A stretch of DNA of 64,000 nt from Magnetospirillum sp. XM-1 (GTDB taxonomy: Bacteria; Pseudomonadota; Alphaproteobacteria; Rhodospirillales; Magnetospirillaceae): assembly GCF_001511835.1 (NCBI RefSeq), contig NZ_LN997848.1, forward strand, positions 372,001-436,000. Reading direction: 5' to 3'. Made by a program: the position numbers and the translations under genes. Each line of letters starts with the position of its first letter. Within the stretch, counting starts at the first letter, position 1. The notes below the pieces were generated by a model. It had not been told where the DNA came from. It saw only the letters and a list, made by a program, of their open reading frames with translations, and did not search any database. Below are positions 57,669 through 64,000 of the stretch, one piece after another.

Positions 57669-59102
57669 CTAGGCCGCCGTGCCGCCCACCGTCAGGCCGT
57701 CCATGCGCAGCGTCGGCTGGCCCACGCCCACCGGCACGCCCTGGCCGTCCTTGCCGCAGGTGCCGATGCCGGGATCGAGCGCCAGATCGTTGCCGATCAT
57801 GGTCACGCGGGTCAGCGCGTCGGGACCGTTGCCGATCAGGGTGGCGCCCTTGACCGCCGGGCCGAGCTTGCCGTTCTCGATCAGATAGGCCTCTGACGCC
57901 GAGAACACGAACTTGCCGTTGGTGATGTCCACCTGGCCGCCGCCGAAATTGACGGCATAAATGCCCCTGGGCACCGAGGCGATGATCTCGGCCGGGTCCA
58001 AAGTCCCGGCCAGCATGAAGGTGTTGGTCATGCGCGGGATGGGGGCGTGGGCGTAGGATTGCCGCCGTCCGTTGCCGGTGGCCGCCACGCCCATCAGCCG
58101 CGCGTTCATGCGGTCCTGGAGGTAGCCCACCAGGATGCCGTCCTCGATCAGCACGGTGCGCGACGTGGGCGTGCCCTCGTCGTCGATGGACAGCGAGCCG
58201 CGCCGGTCGGGAATGGTGCCGTCGTCCACCACGGTGACGCCGGGCGAGGCGACGCGGGCGCCGATCTTGCCGGTGAAGGCCGAGGTGGCCTTGCGGTTGA
58301 AGTCGCCTTCCAGCCCATGGCCCACCGCCTCGTGCAGCATGACGCCGGGCCAGCCGTTGCCCAGCACCACCGGCATCTCGCCGGCCGGGGCGGGCACCGA
58401 GCCCAGGTTGACCGAGGCCTGGCGCAACGCCTCGTCGGCGCAGTGATGCCAGTCGGCCAGCCCCATCACCCCGCCATAGCCGATGCGACCGCCCATGCCG
58501 TGGCCGCCGGTCTCCATGCGCTCGCCATCGCCCAGCACCACGTTGACGCCGAGCCGCACCATGGGGCGGATGTCGGCGGCAAGCGTGCCGTCGGCCCTGA
58601 GGATGGTCACCGCCTGCCACGACCCGGCCAGCGAGGCGGTCACCTGGCGCACCCGGTTGTCCTTGGCGCGGGTGTAGGAATCGATCTCTTCGAGCAGCCG
58701 CACCTTGTCCTCGAAGGGCACCTGGGCCAGCGGATTGATTTCGGTGTAGAGCGCCCGGGTGCCGGCCACCGGCGGGGCCGCCATGACGCCCGAATGGCCG
58801 GAGCGCACGGCGCGCACCGTCCCGGCGGCGCGGCGGATGGCCGCCTCGGACAGTTCGGAGCCGTGGGCATAGCCGTGGGCCTCGCCCGCCACGGCGCGCA
58901 GGCCGAAGCCCTGGGTGGTGTCGAAGCTGGCGCTCTTGATCTGGCCGTCGTCGAGGACCAGGGATTCCGACTGGCGGTATTCCAGGAACAATTCCCCGTC
59001 GTCGGCACCCTCCAGCGCCTCGGCGACGATGCGGCGCAACCCGTCCGCGTCGAGCCCGGTTTGGGTGAAGAACAGGTCCTGGGCCACGGCGAGGTTGGAC
59101 AT
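57669..59102 (-). CDS. tldD: metalloprotease TldD
   Basis: The 477-aa protein has the zinc motif HEAVGH (His257-His262) within VMLHEAVGHGLEGDFNRK, and the TldD signatures SFDTTQGFGLRAV, IPDRRGSLSIDDEGTP and GNGRRQSYAHAPIPRMTNT in separate blocks. TldD works with TldE/PmbA in degrading unfolded peptides and maturing microcin-like peptides. ATG at 59102 follows AGGAG. tldE is not adjacent, as in many bacteria. It diverges from the DUF3422 gene. Confidence 0.93.
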   Translation of the reverse strand: MSNLAVAQDLFFTQTGLDADGLRRIVAEALEGADDGELFLEYRQSESLVLDDGQIKSASFDTTQGFGLRAVAGEAHGYAHGSELSEAAIRRAAGTVRAVRSGHSGVMAAPPVAGTRALYTEINPLAQVPFEDKVRLLEEIDSYTRAKDNRVRQVTASLAGSWQAVTILRADGTLAADIRPMVRLGVNVVLGDGERMETGGHGMGGRIGYGGVMGLADWHHCADEALRQASVNLGSVPAPAGEMPVVLGNGWPGVMLHEAVGHGLEGDFNRKATSAFTGKIGARVASPGVTVVDDGTIPDRRGSLSIDDEGTPTSRTVLIEDGILVGYLQDRMNARLMGVAATGNGRRQSYAHAPIPRMTNTFMLAGTLDPAEIIASVPRGIYAVNFGGGQVDITNGKFVFSASEAYLIENGKLGPAVKGATLIGNGPDALTRVTMIGNDLALDPGIGTCGKDGQGVPVGVGQPTLRMDGLTVGGTAA

Positions 59103-59178
59103 AAAGGCTCCTGACGGAAGGGGACGGGTTGGTGTAAACCTTGAAACCCAAGCATCTCTTATCGGAGACATATGGGCA

Positions 59179-60459
59179 ATGGCCGAAGGCTTGCCAATCC
59201 GGCTCAACGAACACGCCCAGCGTCGCGGCCTGGCCGGCGAGGTCCATGCCCGGCCCTACGAGATGCTGTCCGCCCCGGTGCGGGCCTCGCAGCTGGCCAT
59301 GGTCCATGCCGACCCGACGGCCGAGCGCGAGCATCTGGCCCGCCTGCTGGCCAGCCACGGCGCCGAGCCGCCGGGCGACGGCGCGGGGTACTTCATCCGC
59401 GACCTGGGCGGCTTCCGCCTACGCTGGGAGCGGCATTCCGAGTTCTCCACCTACACGGTGATGCGCTTCGACCCGTTCGACGACGGTTTCGCCGCCACCG
59501 CGCTGGACCTCATTCCCGCCGACTGGCTGGAAGCCATGCCGGGCGAGGCCATGACCGCCGTTCACGTGCTGGTGGCCAGGGAGCTGCCCGCCGACCTGGG
59601 CCCGCTGTTCGACGGCAATTCCCTGGTGGGGTCCAAGGTGCTGTGGGGCGCCGGCGAGGCCTGGACCGATTTCCGCCTGCACGCCGACGGCTTTTCCCGC
59701 GTGGTGCTCAAGGATTGCGGCCTCAGCCGGGGCCAGACCGGACGGCTGGTCCAGCGCCTCTTGGAGATCGAGACCTATCGCATGATGGCGCTGCTGGCCT
59801 TTCCCCTGGCCCGCCAGTCGGCGCCCGAGATCGCCCGCATCGATCGTGAGCTGGCCGGCATCGTCAGCCAGTTGGCCGATCCCAAGGTCGAGCAGAACGA
59901 CCGCGAGCTGCTGGAGCACCTGACCCGCCTGGCCGCCGAGGCCGAGCGTCTGGACGCCGCCACCAGCTTCCGCCTGTCGGCGGCCAAGGCCTATTACGCC
60001 ATCGTCTGCCGCCGCATCGAGGAATTGCGCGAAGACCGCATCCCCGGCCTGCAGACCTTCGCCGAGTTCATCGACCGGCGATTGGGCCCCGCCATGAAGA
60101 CCTGCGAATCGGTGTCGGATCGCCAGCAATTGCTGGCCACCCGCGTGTCGCGGGCCGGCGACCTGCTGCGCACAAGGGTCGACATCGCCCTGGAGGAGAA
60201 GAACCGCGACGTGCTGGCCTCCATGAACCGCCGCGCCGAGTTGCAGCTGCGCCTGCAGGAGACGGTGGAGGGCCTGTCGGTGGTGGCCATCAGCTACTAC
60301 CTGCTGGGCCTGATCGGCTATCTCGCCAAGGGGCTGAAATCGGTGGGCCTGCCGGTGGATTACGACCTGGCCGGGCTGATCGGCCTGCCGGTGGTGGCCG
60401 GCGCGGTATGGCTGGGGGTGCGGCGATTGCGGAAGGCGCTGAACCACAAGGCGGAGTAG
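59179..60459 (+). CDS. DUF3422 membrane-anchored protein
   Basis: The 426-aa protein has the DUF3422 start LNEHAQRRGLAGEVHARPYEML, then a soluble domain with RHSEFSTYTVMRFDPFDDGF and VGSKVLWGAGEAWTDFRLH. A long helical region carries RRIEELREDRIPGLQTFAEFIDRR. Two C-terminal membrane segments lie at about 370-420 (VVAISYYLLGLIGYLAKGL and LIGLPVVAGAVWLGV). The layout resembles membrane-anchored signalling or assembly proteins, but the function is not known. The start is ATG 59179, after CGGAG at long spacing. Confidence 0.85.
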   Translation: MAEGLPIRLNEHAQRRGLAGEVHARPYEMLSAPVRASQLAMVHADPTAEREHLARLLASHGAEPPGDGAGYFIRDLGGFRLRWERHSEFSTYTVMRFDPFDDGFAATALDLIPADWLEAMPGEAMTAVHVLVARELPADLGPLFDGNSLVGSKVLWGAGEAWTDFRLHADGFSRVVLKDCGLSRGQTGRLVQRLLEIETYRMMALLAFPLARQSAPEIARIDRELAGIVSQLADPKVEQNDRELLEHLTRLAAEAERLDAATSFRLSAAKAYYAIVCRRIEELREDRIPGLQTFAEFIDRRLGPAMKTCESVSDRQQLLATRVSRAGDLLRTRVDIALEEKNRDVLASMNRRAELQLRLQETVEGLSVVAISYYLLGLIGYLAKGLKSVGLPVDYDLAGLIGLPVVAGAVWLGVRRLRKALNHKAE

Positions 60460-60510
60460 AGCCGCTGGTTTGATGCCCGCCTGAGTTTGGTGGAATCAGC
60501 ATTTCATCTT

Positions 60511-60570
60511 CGTCACCCTCGGGCTTGACCCGAGGGTCCATGGATGGCCGGGTCAAGCCCGGCCATGACG
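60511..60570. repeat. 60-bp compound palindrome, alphaproteobacterial intergenic repeat
   Basis: CCCTCGGG-CTTGA-CCCGAGGG (60516-60536) and ATGGCCGGG-TCAAG-CCCGGCCAT (60544-60566) are two hairpins in inverse orientation, flanked by CGTCA and TGACG, so the whole is itself a palindrome. Such GGGCTTGACCC/GGGTCAAGCCC elements are common and dispersed in alphaproteobacterial genomes. It lies between convergent genes and may terminate both. Confidence 0.8.
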
Positions 60571-60590
60571 GACGGATGGAATGTGGTCGT

Positions 60591-63092
60591 TTACCGCGGC
60601 CAGGGGCTCTTGGTGCGGACCAGTTCGGCGAACTGGTCGCCGGGAACCGCCTTGCTGAAGTAGAAGCCCTGGGCCTCGTCGACGTTGTGGGCCTCGAGGA
60701 AGTCCAGCTGCTCCTGGGTCTCGATGCCTTCCACGTTGACCCGGGTTCCCAGCGAGTGGCCCAGGTTGACGATGGCTTCGACCACGGCGGCGTTATCGGG
60801 GTGCAGGCCTATATCCACCACGAAGGAGCGGTCGATCTTCAGCTTGTCCACCGGGAAGCGCTTCAGGTAGTTGAGCGAGGAATAGCCGGTGCCGAAATCG
60901 TCGATGGAGATCACCACCCCCATGGCGCGCAGGGACTGCAGCACCTCGATGGTGGCGTCCACGTTCTGCATGGCGATGCCCTCGGTGATCTCCAGCTGCA
61001 GCTGGTCGGCCGGCAGGCCGGTCTGGGCCAGGATGTCGGCCACCATGCTCATGATGCTCTGGGTCTGCTTGAACTGGGCCGGCGACAGGTTGACGGCGAT
61101 CTTCATGGGCTCCAGCCCGTCTTTGAGCCACTCGCGGCCCTGAAGACAGGCGCGGTGCAAGATCCAACGGCCCAAGGGGCCGATCAGGTCCGAGCGCTCG
61201 ATGATGGGGATGAACTCGCCCGGAGGCACCCAGCCCCGTGTCGGGTGGTTCCAGCGCAACAGCGCCTCGCAGCCGACGATGCGCCGGGTGGTCATCTCGA
61301 TCAGCGGCTGGTAGTGCAGCTCCAGCTGGTCGGTACCCAGCGCCTGGCGCAAATCGTGCTCGATGATCTTGCGGGCGCGGACCTCGGCGTCCATCTGCGC
61401 CACGTAGAAATGGTAGTTGTTCCGGCCCTCGGCCTTGGAGCGGAACATGGCGAGGTCGGCGTTCTTCAGCAGCTGGTCGGCGTCGGAAGCGTCGTCGGGG
61501 AACAAGGTGATGCCGATGGAGGTGCTGGTGCGCACCTCGTGCTCGTCCAGGCCGAAGGGGTCGGCGATGCCGGCGATGATGCTTTCCGCCACCCGCGACG
61601 CCCCTTCCAGATCGTCGAGATTGGTCAGGATCACCGCGAATTCGTCGCCGCCCAGGCGCGCCACCGTGTCGGTCTCGCGCACGCAGCGGGTCAGGCGCTT
61701 GGCCACGGCGCGCAACAGCATGTCGCCCACATGGTGGCCCAGCGTGTCGTTGATGTCCTTGAACTTGTCGAGGTCGAGGAACATCAGCGCCAGCTTCCAG
61801 CCCGAGCGCTTGGCCTGGGCCAGGTTCTGGCGCAGGCGCTCCTGGAACAGCACCCGGTTGGGCAGGTCGGTCAGCGAATCGTGGTGGGCCAGATGCTGGA
61901 TGCGGGCGGCGGCCAGCTTGCGCTCGGTGACGTCGCGGCCGACCAGCACCAGACCCCGGCGGCCGCCATCGGCGTTGAACAGAGGAATCTTCAGCATGTC
62001 GAAGACCTTGGTGCCCCGAGACGGGGTCTCCATGGCCTTCTCGTAGCTGAGCGGCTTGCCGTCCTTCCAGGCGCGCTCGTCGGTCTCCTTGGCGGTGGTG
62101 AGGAATTCCTGGAAATTGTGCGACAGCCGCGCCAGCTCCTGGCCGGTGCGCCCGACGTAATCCACCCCCGACAGCCCCACCAGATCCAGGTAGAACTGGT
62201 TGGCCACCAGCCAGCGCCCCTTGCCGTCCTTGAAACAGATCAGGTCGGGCATGGCGTTGATCAGGGTGGTCAGCCATTCCTTCTGATTGCGCAGCTCCGC
62301 CTCGTTGGCCTTGCGCAGCGTGATGTCGTGGCCGATGGCGACGAACAGGCGCTGGCCGCCCAACTCCATGGCCGCCAGCGACAGTTCCAGCGGGAAGCGG
62401 GCGCGGATCTTGCGCACCCCCGTCACCTCGGTGCGGTGGTCGAGATAGGAATCGGGCTCGGTCAGCTCGGGGATCAGCAGGGTCACCGGCTTGCCCACGA
62501 TCTCGGGCGGCGCGTAGCCGAAGATGCGCTCGGCCGAAGGGTTGTAGGTGCCGATGGCCCCGTCGTCGCCGAAGGTGACGATGGCGTCGGCGGTGTTGTC
62601 GACGATGGCCCGGTTGTGCAGCTCGGACAGGCGGTAATTCTCGGCCAGCGCTTCCATGGTGCGGGCCTGCTGGCGCAGCAGCGCCTCGCGCGATGCCATG
62701 GACGTGACGTCGAAGATCTGGATCAGGCCGGTGCGCCGCCCGCCGTAATCCAGGGGCTTGATCACCACGATCTGGTGCATGGCCTCACGCCGGCCGGGGC
62801 GGCTGCCCTTGCGCTCCAGGGGGAACAGGGCGCGGTTCAGGGACGACGACAGCATGGCCGAGAGGCCGCCGTTCAGCGCCTGGTCGATGGCCTCGGCGAT
62901 GCGGCTATCGGCCAGGGCGGGAAAGATCTCGGCAATGGTCCGGCCCAGCGCCTCGGCCGCCGCGATGCCCGACGCCTCCACGACCCAGGCGTTCCACAGG
63001 ACCGTCCGGCCGTCCCCGTCCAGCAGGACGAAGCCCATCTCGGTGGCGTCGGTCAGGGATTTCAGGAAGGCGTCGGAGAGCTCCTTGCCCAT
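60591..63092 (-). CDS. PAS-GGDEF-EAL cyclic-di-GMP enzyme
   Basis: The 833-aa protein has about three PAS domains (residues 10-130, 150-270 and 275-395), a GGDEF domain with an intact RLGGDEFAVIL, and an EAL domain with GCEALLRW and DDFGTGYSSLNYLKRFPVD. Both cyclase and phosphodiesterase could therefore be active. No membrane segment is visible, so it is a cytosolic sensor. The start directly follows the CheC-like stop. The operon links cyclic-di-GMP with chemotaxis-type phosphotransfer. Confidence 0.93.
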   Translation of the reverse strand: MGKELSDAFLKSLTDATEMGFVLLDGDGRTVLWNAWVVEASGIAAAEALGRTIAEIFPALADSRIAEAIDQALNGGLSAMLSSSLNRALFPLERKGSRPGRREAMHQIVVIKPLDYGGRRTGLIQIFDVTSMASREALLRQQARTMEALAENYRLSELHNRAIVDNTADAIVTFGDDGAIGTYNPSAERIFGYAPPEIVGKPVTLLIPELTEPDSYLDHRTEVTGVRKIRARFPLELSLAAMELGGQRLFVAIGHDITLRKANEAELRNQKEWLTTLINAMPDLICFKDGKGRWLVANQFYLDLVGLSGVDYVGRTGQELARLSHNFQEFLTTAKETDERAWKDGKPLSYEKAMETPSRGTKVFDMLKIPLFNADGGRRGLVLVGRDVTERKLAAARIQHLAHHDSLTDLPNRVLFQERLRQNLAQAKRSGWKLALMFLDLDKFKDINDTLGHHVGDMLLRAVAKRLTRCVRETDTVARLGGDEFAVILTNLDDLEGASRVAESIIAGIADPFGLDEHEVRTSTSIGITLFPDDASDADQLLKNADLAMFRSKAEGRNNYHFYVAQMDAEVRARKIIEHDLRQALGTDQLELHYQPLIEMTTRRIVGCEALLRWNHPTRGWVPPGEFIPIIERSDLIGPLGRWILHRACLQGREWLKDGLEPMKIAVNLSPAQFKQTQSIMSMVADILAQTGLPADQLQLEITEGIAMQNVDATIEVLQSLRAMGVVISIDDFGTGYSSLNYLKRFPVDKLKIDRSFVVDIGLHPDNAAVVEAIVNLGHSLGTRVNVEGIETQEQLDFLEAHNVDEAQGFYFSKAVPGDQFAELVRTKSPWPR

Positions 63093-63713
63093 CTAGCCCC
63101 CGATGACCCTGGAGACATAGGCCGAGACCGCATCGGAGAATTGCCGCGCCGAGACGATGTCCATGACGAAGGCGAGGTAACCCTTAACCCCCTTGGCGGC
63201 CAGCGAGAAGTCGACCTGCAGGAACATCACCAGTTCGGTGTCGGGATGCTTGGTGGCCAGGATCTGGGCCCCCCGACCGCGCAGATAGATGGGCAGCGAG
63301 CTTTCGATGGCGAGCCCCAGCTGGTTGGCCAGGCTGCCCAGGCAGGCATTGAGGATGACGTTGCCCACCTCCAGCAGCGCCTCCTGCTCCAGCTCGGTGA
63401 GCGAATCCATGGAGACCGTGTCGCCCAGCATGGACCGCACCAGATCCAGGCTGCGGCGTTCGGGGAAGATCAGCAGGATGTCGCCGGAGAAGCTGCTGGA
63501 AAAATGCTGGCGCACCGCGACGGAATCGGCGCCGCCGGTCGTCCCGTCCAGCCGCTCCCCCGCCGTCGCCGGCGACAGGAACTCCACGAACGGCACGGAC
63601 AGCGAAATCTGGTCGCGCACCATGCGCGACAGCGAGGCCGCCGCCTGGCCGATGGCGACATTCAGGATTTCCTCGACGGCGTCGCGTTCCAGCGCGCCGA
63701 TGATCTCCGTCAT
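63093..63713 (-). CDS. CheC-like chemotaxis phosphatase
   Basis: The 206-aa protein has two copies of the CheC/CheX active-site pattern ExxN: DAVEEILNVAIGQAA near residue 15 and ALLEVGNVILNACLG near residue 115. This matches the CheC family, whose members dephosphorylate CheY-P. ATG at 63713 overlaps the stop of the receiver gene (ATGA), so the pair is likely a receiver and its phosphatase. Confidence 0.85.
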   Translation of the reverse strand: MTEIIGALERDAVEEILNVAIGQAAASLSRMVRDQISLSVPFVEFLSPATAGERLDGTTGGADSVAVRQHFSSSFSGDILLIFPERRSLDLVRSMLGDTVSMDSLTELEQEALLEVGNVILNACLGSLANQLGLAIESSLPIYLRGRGAQILATKHPDTELVMFLQVDFSLAAKGVKGYLAFVMDIVSARQFSDAVSAYVSRVIGG

Positions 63714-64000
63714 GGCGCCCTGCCTCCGCCGGTCAGGAAGCGCACCAGAAGCTCGTCCCTGAGCGGCTTGGCGATATAGCCGATGCCCAGGCGCGCCGCG
63801 TCCTCGCGGACGGAATCCTGGATGTTGGCGGTCAGCAGCGACAAGGCCGCCGCGGGAAAACGCTCGCGGAACAGCCGGGCGGTCTCCAGCCCGCCCATGC
63901 CGGGCATGTTGACGTCCATCAGGACGAAATCGGGGGCGGCGGCGGCGGCCATGTCCAGCGCCTCCTCGCCGGTGGCGGCTTCCTGGATGGTCCAGCCGGG
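63710..64000 (-). CDS. response regulator receiver protein (N-terminus beyond window)
   Basis: The frame is open to the window edge. The visible 97 residues contain the phosphoacceptor Asp in FVLMDVNMPGMGGLE, Thr in LLTANIQD and Lys in YIAKPL, all in the right order for a CheY-like receiver. The chain ends soon after the domain, so it is a single-domain regulator unless something precedes it. An internal ATG at 63952 would remove the first third of the fold and is not the true start. Confidence 0.9.
   Translation of the reverse strand, partial: PGWTIQEAATGEEALDMAAAAAPDFVLMDVNMPGMGGLETARLFRERFPAAALSLLTANIQDSVREDAARLGIGYIAKPLRDELLVRFLTGGGRAP

Overview
The window is a high-GC, gene-dense alphaproteobacterial chromosome segment. 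The gene set (cd1-type nitrite reductase, AddA of the alphaproteobacterial type, a SAM-II riboswitch, many chemotaxis and cyclic-di-GMP proteins, a methylmalonyl-CoA module beside an ScfR-type regulator) fits Rhodospirillales, most likely a Magnetospirillum-like spirillum. That assignment is inference. No magnetosome gene, tRNA, rRNA or CRISPR array was seen.

Layout. 1-9300: the end of an RNA-helicase-like gene, a small lipoprotein, then a propionate module: an ScfR/PccR-type regulator divergent from pccB-pccA-beta-carbonic anhydrase and methylmalonyl-CoA mutase, with TTCGCAA/TTGCGAA palindromes between regulator and operon. 9300-16050: a podovirus-like virion module on the minus strand (putative internal virion protein, scaffold, Bbp19-like, portal and small proteins) without capsid or terminase, divergent from an S24 repressor. 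A plus-strand pair lies inside it: a soluble protein with two chemoreceptor-tip-like segments and a di-iron metallo-beta-lactamase-fold (ODP-like) protein. 16100-20000: fabI, a SAM-II riboswitch plus terminator ahead of metZ, apaG and folE. 20000-28500: a lone phospholipase-D-fold protein, a DUF1800/DUF1501 secreted pair, two duplicated pairs of unknown secreted proteins facing each other, and an ABC ATPase overlapping a lipoprotein lipase. 28500-45400: housekeeping, including a zinc-ribbon protein, polA, a DUF4139 protein, the overlapping operon accA-glycosyltransferase-VTT-BON, acs, a YciI-EVE-Rieske operon, hemerythrin, hisN-nth, kdsB-pheA and a DUF1330 protein. 45400-50200: nirS alone behind several FNR-type boxes, a transmembrane chemoreceptor and a TetR regulator with its own palindromic operator. 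50200-60600: addA translationally coupled to moxR, then DUF1285, a CoA-type NUDIX hydrolase, cca, a small cysteine-cluster protein, tldD and DUF3422. 60600-64000: a CheY-like/CheC-like/PAS-GGDEF-EAL operon running off the window end.

Themes. Carbon entry through propionyl- and acetyl-CoA (pcc, mcm, acs, accA, fabI) and behaviour under low oxygen (nirS with FNR boxes, ODP-like protein, hemerythrin, chemoreceptors, CheC, GGDEF-EAL) dominate. Many neighbours overlap by ATGA or GTGA, which supports the operon calls and several start choices. The most unusual items are the ODP/receptor-tip pair inside a partial but unbroken phage module, and the two facing duplicated families of secreted proteins.
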